Source of the DNA: CAYLLN01 sp036496265
GTDB lineage: Bacteria > Planctomycetota > Planctomycetia > Pirellulales > Pirellulaceae
Direction: 5' to 3'
Length of the DNA stretch: 5,871 bases
Assembly (NCBI GenBank): GCA_036496265.1
Contig: DASXLL010000334.1
Location: 1-5,871, forward strand
Shown here: positions 1 through 5,004 of the stretch, one piece after another
Position numbering within the stretch: the stretch's first letter is position 1
Layout of the letters: every line of letters starts with the position of its first letter
Notes under the pieces: model-generated
Database searches by the model: none
Seen by the model: the letters and a program-made list of their open reading frames with translations, nothing else
What the model was told of the DNA's origin: nothing
Program-made: the position numbers and the translations under genes

Positions 1-14
1 GAGGGCAGGGTTGG

Positions 15-1886
15 ATGAATCGTAGAACGCTGCTCGGCTCGACTCTTCTCGCCGTCGCGACGCGGCCGCTCACTTGGCCACGTTGGATCGGCGCCGCACG
101 GGCGGGCGATAGAAACTGGAGGCACGGTGTCTCATTATTCGACGATCTGAAATATCCGGCCGGGTTCGGGCATTTCGAATACGTCAACCCGGATTCGCCG
201 AAGGGCGGCACAGCACAGCAGATCGCCCTCGGCACCTTCGACAATTTCAACTCGGTAGTCGCCGGCGTTAAAGGCTCGCTCGCCACCAGCGTTGATCTTA
301 TCTACGAGACGCTTCTGGTATCGTCGCTCGACGAAGTATCCAGCGGATATGGTTTGCTGGCCGAAGCGGTAAGTTTTCCCCCTGATTTTTCCTCGGCCAC
401 CTTTCGTTTAAGGGAGCAAGCAAAATGGCATGACGGCACGCCAGTCATGCCGGACGATGTGATTTTTTCGTTCGAGGCATTCAAAAAATATAGCCCACAG
501 CTCTCGGCCTACTATCGCCATGTCACCAAAGCGGAGAAGACCGGCGACCGTGAGGTTACGTTCACCGTAGACACGCCCGGCAATCGCGAATTGCCACTGA
601 TTATCGGTGAGCTCACCGTCCTGCCCAAGAAATGGTGGGAGGCCGCCGGCAACGACGGCAAGAGACGCGATATCGGCGAATCCACCCTTGAGCCGCCGCT
701 TGGCAGCGGACCCTATCGCATCAAGGATTTTTCGGCGGGACGCCGTATCGTCTACGAGCGCGTCAAGGATCATTGGAGCGGTGGCCTTAACGTCAATGTC
801 GGCCTCAATAATTTTGACGAGCTGCACTACGAATATTTCAGGGATTCGGCTATCGCACTCGAAGCGTTCAAAGCAAACACCGTTGATTGGCGCACCGAGA
901 ATAGTGCGAAGAATTGGGCTACCGCTTACGTTTTCCCGGCGGTCAGCGACAAACGAGTCCTGCTCGAAGAGTTTGGTATTCGTAATGTCGGCATCATGCA
1001 GGCCTTCGCCTTCAACATCAGACGCGAAAAATTCCAGGATCCCCGCGTGCGGCTCGCCTTCAACTATGCGTTTGACTTCGAGGAAATGAACAAGCAGATT
1101 TTCTTCAAACAGTACAACCGCATCGCCAGTTACTTTGCAGGTACCGAGCTCGCGGCCACTGACCTACCAGCCGGCGGGGAGCTCGAATTGCTCGAAGCCG
1201 TGCGCGACAAGGTTCCTCCTGAAGTCTTCACGAAGCCCTATACGAATCCGGTCAACGGAAATCCCGAGGCGGTGCACAACAATCTGCGCGAGGCTCTGCG
1301 GCTCCTCAAAGAGGCTGGTTACGAGGTACGCGACACGCAATTAGTGAACGCCAAGACTGGCGAACCCTATGCCATTGAATTTCTCACCGAAGACCCGAGC
1401 TTCCAGCGCGTTTTCTTGTTCTATAAGCCATCGCTGGATCGCCTCGGCATTGCGACCACGGTACGGACAGTTGACGAGGCGCAATACGAGAACCGGCTGC
1501 GTAGCTGGGACTTTGACATCATCACGGCCGCTTGGCCGGCACCGCTCACACCTGGCAACGAACTACGTGGCTATTGGGGTTCGCAAGCAGCCGAAGAGCC
1601 CGGCTCATACAACTTGATTGGCATCAAAAACCCAGCGGTCGACGCCATGATCGATCAGATTGTCTTGGCCACGAACCGCGCCGATCTTGAGGCGGCTACT
1701 AGGGCACTCGACCGCATCCTGTTGTGGAACCACTACGTCGTTCCGCAGTGGTACTATAACAAAGTGCGCACCGCACGATGGGATCGTTTCGGCCATCCCG
1801 ACCTAATGCCGAAATACGGTAGGGCAGCTTTTCCCGCTGTCTGGTGGTGGGACCCCCAAAAAGCGGCGAGGCGGGGTAGTTTGTAA
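15..1886 (+). CDS. Family-5 extracellular solute-binding protein of an ABC importer (YejA-like, probable peptide binder)
   Basis: This 623-residue protein is a periplasmic binding component that would deliver a peptide or similar solute to an ABC permease. Seen: an N-terminal RRTLLG stretch followed by a moderately hydrophobic segment and ARA-GD near residue 30, a twin-arginine-like signal peptide with an AxA cleavage site. The SBP_bac_5 core motif WHDGTPVMPDDVIFSFE starts at residue 138, and GSGPYRI lies near 230. The C-terminal part has tryptophan-rich stretches (WDFDIITAAWPAP, VPQWYYNK, AVWWWDP) typical of the YejA branch. The length matches that branch (about 600-630). ATG 15 is chosen because GAGGGCAGGG lies 4 bases upstream and the Tat-like motif follows at once. 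Known: yejA homologues usually sit beside yejB, yejE and yejF. Here the next sequence is a transposase fragment, so the partner genes are upstream, elsewhere or lost. Substrate is inferred from family only. The reading frame is intact. Confidence 0.9.
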   Translation: MNRRTLLGSTLLAVATRPLTWPRWIGAARAGDRNWRHGVSLFDDLKYPAGFGHFEYVNPDSPKGGTAQQIALGTFDNFNSVVAGVKGSLATSVDLIYETLLVSSLDEVSSGYGLLAEAVSFPPDFSSATFRLREQAKWHDGTPVMPDDVIFSFEAFKKYSPQLSAYYRHVTKAEKTGDREVTFTVDTPGNRELPLIIGELTVLPKKWWEAAGNDGKRRDIGESTLEPPLGSGPYRIKDFSAGRRIVYERVKDHWSGGLNVNVGLNNFDELHYEYFRDSAIALEAFKANTVDWRTENSAKNWATAYVFPAVSDKRVLLEEFGIRNVGIMQAFAFNIRREKFQDPRVRLAFNYAFDFEEMNKQIFFKQYNRIASYFAGTELAATDLPAGGELELLEAVRDKVPPEVFTKPYTNPVNGNPEAVHNNLREALRLLKEAGYEVRDTQLVNAKTGEPYAIEFLTEDPSFQRVFLFYKPSLDRLGIATTVRTVDEAQYENRLRSWDFDIITAAWPAPLTPGNELRGYWGSQAAEEPGSYNLIGIKNPAVDAMIDQIVLATNRADLEAATRALDRILLWNHYVVPQWYYNKVRTARWDRFGHPDLMPKYGRAAFPAVWWWDPQKAARRGSL

Positions 1887-2291
1887 CATAAGTTCGAAGA
1901 ATTGGCCGACGACTGTCGCCGACTGGACGATCGGGTTGATGCGGTGACCAGCGAAGTTCATGCGCTCGCGCGCCAGGACGAATGCTGTCGGCGGCTGACG
2001 AGCGTTCCGGGGATCGGCGCTCTGACGGCCAGCGCAGTGGTGGCCACGATCGGGAATGGCGCGGCCTTCAGCAAGGGGTGCGACTTCGGAGCTTGGCTCG
2101 GGCTGGTGCCGAAGCAACTCTCCACACGCGACAGAACGATATTCGGCCGGCTCAGCAAACGCGGCAACAAGTACGTGCGCAGGCTATTCATCATCGGGGA
2201 CGCTTCAATGGATGCCGTAATCCAGACGAACTTTGACTTACTTATCAGCGATTGGCACGACTCGGACCTCCGCGCCATGTTCCGCTATTAG
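1887..2291 (+). pseudogene. IS110-family transposase, C-terminal fragment (insertion sequence remnant)
   Basis: The translation contains the hallmarks of the IS116/IS110/IS902 C-terminal transposase domain: SVPGIGALTASAVVATIGN (helix-hairpin-helix-like), then FGAWLGLVPKQLSTRD and FGRLSKRGNKYVRRLFI. A TTG at 1902 could open a 129-residue frame, but homology-like sequence (KFEELADDCRRLD) already begins at 1890, so the TTG is not a true start. The N-terminal DEDD/RuvC-like catalytic half, normally about 180-200 residues, is missing, so the protein cannot be an active transposase. After about 2205 the translation no longer resembles the usual IS110 tail (ANKLARIAW-type), so the 3' end is also replaced or heavily diverged before the TAG at 2289. 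No terminal repeats could be assigned; IS110 elements commonly lack them. The fragment begins in the codon after the upstream binding-protein stop, marking a deletion or insertion junction. Confidence 0.85.
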
Positions 2292-2353
2292 GAGCAAGCG
2301 GACGTGACGCGGACGTCGGCCAAGGCCATCGGATTTAGTCCGGTGGCCCGGCC

Positions 2354-2372
2354 GCCAATTAGCAAAATTGGC
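2354..2372. repeat. 7-bp perfect inverted repeat at the stop codon of the 50-aa peptide gene
   Basis: GCCAATT (2354-2360) and AATTGGC (2366-2372) can pair around a 5-base loop. The stem covers the last codons and TAA of the minus-strand peptide gene. It is AT-rich and is followed on the minus strand by GC-rich sequence rather than a T-run, so it is not a standard intrinsic terminator. It might stabilise the 3' end of the transcript, or be chance. Confidence 0.4.
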
Positions 2373-2511
2373 AGGCAAAAAGAACGACTGATAAGGTAAA
2401 TGTTACTATTGGGCCGGACGCGGCCGCCTCCAATGCCTCGTCGGGAATTTCGTCCGCAAAGATGTTGTCTTCTTCGCTTTGATCGGCGTCATTCCGCGAA
2501 ATGGCAATCAT
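2359..2511 (-). CDS. 50-aa peptide with acidic leader-like half and hydrophobic CxxC tail (candidate secreted or modified peptide precursor)
   Basis: This minus-strand frame starts at ATG 2511-2509 and ends with TAA at 2361-2359. Seen: residues 8-28 are strongly acidic (NDADQSEEDNIFADEIPDEA), followed by LEAAASGP (27-34), then a hydrophobic tail (VTFTLSVVLFACQFC, 36-50) ending in two cysteines spaced CxxC at the C-terminus. The ATG overlaps the stop codon of the secreted-protein gene as ATGA, which suggests translational coupling; the only upstream Shine-Dalgarno-like sequence is a weak AAAAAGAAA. An in-frame TAA seven codons upstream limits any longer start. Known, from memory: rhizobial genomes contain many short proteins with a DEALEAAA-type block followed by a Cys-containing tail. 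Inference: the SG/P boundary resembles a leader-core cleavage point, so this may be a ribosomally made peptide precursor. No modification enzyme or exporter is visible in the window. Alternative: an uncharacterised small protein without processing. Confidence 0.6.
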   Translation of the reverse strand: MIAISRNDADQSEEDNIFADEIPDEALEAAASGPIVTFTLSVVLFACQFC

Positions 2512-2822
2512 TGCGATTTCTTTTTCAGTTTAATAATTCGGGCCGCCATGTCGGGGTCGAGCCTCACCCTATAGCTGGCGTTTCGGCATTTCAGGAACCA
2601 GACCGCTGAGTCTGGTTTGGAAAGGCTAGAATCTCGCCTAGCAGTGATCGGCTGATCGCAGCGATAACCTTGCAGGCGGACTTGAGCCGCCACGTCCTCA
2701 GCGGGCGTTTGTGCATTGGAAATACATGGCATTCCAACAAACGCCACACAGAGAGCCAGGCTTTGCGCTTTGAAGGGTGCCGTTATGAAGCCCGAGATAT
2801 GTATTGCCTGGTCGCTGCTCAT
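2508..2822 (-). CDS. Small secreted protein with one cysteine pair, function unknown
   Basis: From ATG 2822 the product is 104 residues. Seen: an N-terminal stretch with a hydrophobic run (AQSLALCVAFVGMPCISNA) and an SNA-QT cleavage site after residue 37, then a mature part of about 67 residues. The mature part contains GYRCDQP, ARRDSSLSKPDSAVWFLKC and NASYRVRLDPDMA. Cysteines at 55 and 79 could form one disulfide, fitting a periplasmic or exported protein. The pattern GYxCDxP...PDxAVWxLKCxNAxYRVxLxPDMA is one I recognise from small hypothetical secreted proteins of Bradyrhizobium and relatives; no function is known to me. ATG 2822 is preferred over ATG 2843 because GAGAGAGG lies just upstream (2 bases, rather close), while 2843 has no such site. 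The frame is open upstream to 3044, but that extension shows no conserved character. It precedes and overlaps the 50-aa peptide gene, so the two are probably one transcript. Confidence 0.7.
   Translation of the reverse strand: MSSDQAIHISGFITAPFKAQSLALCVAFVGMPCISNAQTPAEDVAAQVRLQGYRCDQPITARRDSSLSKPDSAVWFLKCRNASYRVRLDPDMAARIIKLKKKSQ
2627..2640 (+). repeat. 14-bp direct repeat, copy 1 (TAGAATCTCGCCTA)
   Basis: The same 14 bases occur at 3490-3503. Copy 1 lies inside the small secreted-protein gene, where the minus strand encodes the ARRDS segment. Copy 2 lies in the non-coding stretch to the right. It may mark a decayed second copy of that gene or be chance. Confidence 0.45.
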
Positions 2823-3124
2823 AACCTCTCTCGTGGCCGTCATGAAAACAAGTGCTTTGAAGATGTTCTTTGTGACCACTGAAAATTTGGATTGATCGCA
2901 CCGAACTGCCGTGCCGCCATGTTCGGGACACGGTCCGCAATTAGGGGTATCCCCCCGGGGTTTGAGTGGCCGTTTCCTCAAGGCATAATCCGCAAGCACT
3001 GCACGATGCGAACAAATAGCCATGAACTTCGCCAGACCGGCCATATGGATTGTACGGTAGAGCCGTGCATCGTGCGATCATTTCTGAAATTTACGGTACT
3101 AGCCGGGAGCGCGGCTGTCTCTAT
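2823..3124. other. Non-coding stretch upstream of the small secreted-protein gene
   Basis: No frame here shows convincing protein character. The promoter of the minus-strand two-gene unit must lie here or further right, but I see no clear -35/-10 pair. The one suggestive item is a plus-strand 38-codon frame (ATG 3045 to TAG 3159-3161) whose middle, SFLKFTVLAGSAAVSMALTP, looks like a signal peptide with nothing behind it. It may be the stub of a truncated gene. It runs into the decayed barrel gene at about 3125, so a rearrangement junction may lie there. Confidence 0.4.
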
Positions 3125-3321
3125 GGCTTTGACACCAATGAGTTCGGGGAGACCATTATAGAAATTATTGCGTGTAAAGTGTTCAGACTGCCATTTGTCC
3201 ACGCCCCGCCAAAATTGTCGCCCACATAATGTCCTCACCAATTGCAGAGTGGTGCGACCGCGGCCGGTTGGTAGCGCCTTTACCGCCATGTCCGCGGCAA
3301 TTGCAATAGGGCGATGCTCAC
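3125..3321 (-). pseudogene. Decayed Omp25/Omp31-like outer-membrane barrel gene, N-terminal fragment
   Basis: Read on the minus strand, this segment follows the barrel gene at 5014-5232 base for base with scattered changes. TATTGCAATTG matches the signal-peptide region and is followed by a deletion of about 18-20 bases. Then come CGGACATGGCGGTAAAGGCG (identical to the live gene), a CAATTGG block, and a segment translating as HYVGDNFGGAWTNGSLN against LYVGGNFGGAWTSGNLN. After a shift of two bases it continues as NNFYNGLPELIGVKA against NHFYGGLTEFIAGVQA. A TGA at 3237-3235 replaces the serine codon of the NWSG motif. The similarity stops at about 3125, leaving roughly the first third of a barrel. 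Frame breaks, a stop and the lost signal-peptide core make it non-functional. It is inverted relative to its living relative. Confidence 0.8.
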
Positions 3322-3489
3322 AAGAAACCGCCTAAGCCTCTGTTGCCGCCTGGGAGTAGCCTCATGACGTCTTCTTTTCCCCGCACTACAACAGAAGTCG
3401 CGTACTCGCCACCGGCGGAATCCGACGTAGTTAGCCGGCGCGCGCGCTCTTTTAACGCGAGGTTTCAACGATCGACGTCGGCCGCGGGG

Positions 3490-3503
3490 TAGAATCTCGC
3501 CTA
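3490..3503 (+). repeat. 14-bp direct repeat, copy 2 (TAGAATCTCGCCTA)
   Basis: Identical to 2627-2640. On the minus strand the flank reads ACCGCTTAGGCGAGATTCTA. This resembles the ACTGCTAGGCGAGATTCTA of the small secreted-protein gene with one extra base, so a fragment of a second copy is possible. The similarity does not extend clearly beyond this. Confidence 0.4.
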
Positions 3504-3575
3504 AGCGGTTCACCATGCGCATGCTTCGCCGAATATCCATCGACGATAGTTGGCACGCGAGAATTAGGAATTGGA

Positions 3576-3587
3576 TTTTGATCAAAA
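3576..3587. promoter_or_regulatory. Perfect 12-bp palindrome TTTTGATCAAAA (possible operator)
   Basis: Perfect dyad without spacer, about 210 bases upstream of the SphA-like gene start in otherwise gene-free sequence. The TTGATxxxATCAA-like core recalls FNR/FixK-type half-sites (TTGAT), but the two half-sites overlap instead of being separated by four bases, so it is not a canonical FixK box. It could be chance. Confidence 0.2.
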
Positions 3588-3783
3588 ACTCCGAATCCAG
3601 ATCGCCAGCTTGACGAGATCGCGATTGCCACGATTCCGCCATTTTCTGACCGTGGCGCGCGAGCCACGCTCCACTCAAAATCGAATCTGACAACTATAAA
3701 GATAGATGCCGAATCTGCCCCATTTGGGTACGGTAATTCTTCGACAAAAACGCTTGCCTTGAGCGCAGACGGCAACGGGGACC

Positions 3784-3789
3784 GGGGGG
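3784..3789 (+). promoter_or_regulatory. G-run ribosome binding site deciding the start of the SphA-like gene
   Basis: GGGGGG lies 5 bases before ATG 3795. A TTG at 3759 would add 12 residues in frame but has no purine-rich site at a proper distance. ATG 3795 is therefore taken as the start. Confidence 0.5.
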
Positions 3790-3794
3790 CACCC

Positions 3795-4925
3795 ATGACA
3801 CCGACGCTTAGCGCGTTGCGCTTTTTCGCGACGAACGGCCGCGCGCGGTCTGCCGGGTCGCACCTTTGGCTTCGGCTCGGCACGGCGCTTTTCGCTTTCT
3901 TGGTTGCCGCTGCTTGTGCAACAGACAAAGCACTGGCCGACGAGGACGGTGTGAGTTTCTGGATACCGGGCTTCTTCGGGAGCTTGGCCGCCGTCCCGCA
4001 GCAGCCGGGATGGTCACTGACGTCGATCTTCTATAACACTAACGTTTCGGCGAGCGGCAATGCCGCCGTGGCCCGCGAAATCACGATCGGACAATTCAAT
4101 CCCAAGATCAACATCAGCGTCAACGCCCATGTCCACGCTAACGCACCCATCGGGTTTGTCGCTCCGACCTATGTGTTCGCGACCCCCTTTCTAGGCGGCC
4201 AAGCGGCCGCCACCCTCCTTTTCGGCTATGGCAACAACGACACATCATTGAACGGGACGGTGACCGCCAGCCCAGTTTCACCCCTCCCGATATCCATCAC
4301 GAGATCCTTTGCGCTCCAGCAAGACACGACGGGCTTTACCGACCTGATTCCAATGTTCGTCGATCGTTGGAATGCCGGCGTCCACAATTACATGGCCTAC
4401 ATCACTGGCGACATTCCGGTCGGCCTCTACTCCAGCAATTTGGCGAACATCGGCATTGGCCATGGCGCCATCGACGGCGGCGTCGGCTATACTTATTTCG
4501 ACGAAAAGGCCGGCCACGAATTTTCAGCCGTGTTGGGATTTACGGGAAATTTCGAGAATCATTCGACGGGCTACACGAGCGGCATTGATGCTCATCTCGA
4601 TTGGGGCGCTTCACAGTTTTTGTCCAAGCAGCTGCAAGTCGGCCTTGTTGGATACTTCTACGAGCAACTCAGTGGCGACGACGGCTGCGCCCCAATATTG
4701 TGTCCCTTCAAATCCCGCGTCATCGGTATCGGTCCGCAGATTGGATATATTTTCCCCGTCGGCGGCATGCAGGGATACGTGAACCTCAAGGGTTACGGAG
4801 AGTTCGACCACGACAATCGGCCAGATGGTTGGAACGTGTGGCTGACGTTTGTGCTGTCGCCGGCCCCGCCCTCATCCGCGTCGTCGTCGCCGCCGCCGAT
4901 CTTAACCAAAACGCCCCGGAGCTGA
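3795..4925 (+). CDS. SphA / phenol-MetA-type outer-membrane barrel, putative transporter
   Basis: This 376-residue protein is predicted to be an outer-membrane beta-barrel that passes small, perhaps hydrophobic, compounds. Seen: a long signal peptide with a basic n-region and hydrophobic LGTALFAFLVAAAC, and an ALA-DE cleavage site after residue 48. The mature start DGVSFWIPGFFGSLAAVPQQPGW is what I recognise from the SphA/MetA-pathway family (Pfam Phenol_MetA_deg). Then come alternating polar/aromatic strands and glycine-rich turns, including an NYMAYITGDIPVG strand and the GIGHGAIDGGVGYTYF segment. A loop carries two cysteines (C298, C303). The last barrel-like strand is NVWLTFVL, followed by a Pro/Ser-rich tail of about 20 residues. 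That tail is unusual, since barrels normally end on an aromatic residue. The family role as a transporter is by annotation and the substrate is unknown. The next barrel gene begins about 70 bases downstream on the same strand, so co-transcription is likely. Confidence 0.8.
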   Translation: MTPTLSALRFFATNGRARSAGSHLWLRLGTALFAFLVAAACATDKALADEDGVSFWIPGFFGSLAAVPQQPGWSLTSIFYNTNVSASGNAAVAREITIGQFNPKINISVNAHVHANAPIGFVAPTYVFATPFLGGQAAATLLFGYGNNDTSLNGTVTASPVSPLPISITRSFALQQDTTGFTDLIPMFVDRWNAGVHNYMAYITGDIPVGLYSSNLANIGIGHGAIDGGVGYTYFDEKAGHEFSAVLGFTGNFENHSTGYTSGIDAHLDWGASQFLSKQLQVGLVGYFYEQLSGDDGCAPILCPFKSRVIGIGPQIGYIFPVGGMQGYVNLKGYGEFDHDNRPDGWNVWLTFVLSPAPPSSASSSPPPILTKTPRS

Positions 4926-4987
4926 AGCAATCCATTGTTTGCGGGAAGCCACCGCCAATGTCCGCCTTGGATTAGGAGTAGGTTGTC

Positions 4988-5004
4988 GGGGGCGCAATGA
5001 AAAC
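4988..5004 (+). promoter_or_regulatory. Ribosome binding site and apparent frameshifted ATG before the fusion barrel gene
   Basis: GGGGG (4988-4992) lies 4 bases before ATG 4997, an ideal spacing, yet that ATG opens a frame ending at TGA after 15 codons (MKTWFSEAS...). The barrel reading frame is one base off. With five A's in place of the four present (ATGAAAAC to ATGAAAAAC) it would read MKNLVLGSVALIAIG, a normal signal-peptide start. Either one base was lost here, or translation begins at TTG 5005. Confidence 0.6.

Larger units (their letters stand above)
3322..3794. other. Non-coding stretch left of the SphA-like gene
   Basis: About 470 bases without a gene I can support. Both strands have open frames (for example 3452-3928 and 3280-3693 on the minus strand), but their translations are arginine- and serine-rich with no motif, as expected of shadow frames in GC-rich DNA. 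The left edge may still carry faint similarity to the start of the barrel gene up to about 3340. It contains copy 2 of a 14-bp repeat (3490-3503) and a perfect 12-bp palindrome (3576-3587). The promoter for the plus-strand barrel gene should lie in the last 100-200 bases, which are more AT-rich (around 3690-3750), but no element is convincing. Confidence 0.5.

Noticed and set aside
408..827. Minus-strand 139-codon open frame opposite the solute-binding protein gene
   Set aside because: It lies wholly inside a well-supported gene and has no recognisable motif; shadow frame.
1887..2358. Intact IS110 element with bridge RNA
   Set aside because: The transposase lacks its N-terminal catalytic half and its usual C-terminal tail, and the element ends cannot be found.
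2354..2372. Intrinsic terminator at the end of the peptide gene
   Set aside because: The stem is AT-rich and no T-run follows on either strand, so it is listed only as an inverted repeat.
2400..2609. Plus-strand 69-codon frame across the peptide region
   Set aside because: It is antisense to the ATGA-coupled pair and has the composition of a shadow (Arg/Pro-rich, no motif).
2823..3044. Longer start (3044) for the small secreted protein, giving 178 residues
   Set aside because: The extra 74 residues would bury the signal peptide in the interior and show no conserved character; ATG 2822 has a purine-rich site.
3001..3075. 9-bp inverted repeat GCACGATGC / GCATCGTGC separated by 57 bases
   Set aside because: Short arms and a long loop without other supporting structure; likely chance.
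3280..3928. Overlapping minus-strand open frames (3280-3693, 3452-3928) left of the SphA-like gene
   Set aside because: The translations are Arg/Ser-rich without motifs. One ends inside the decayed barrel fragment, and the other overlaps the start and signal-peptide region of the plus-strand gene.
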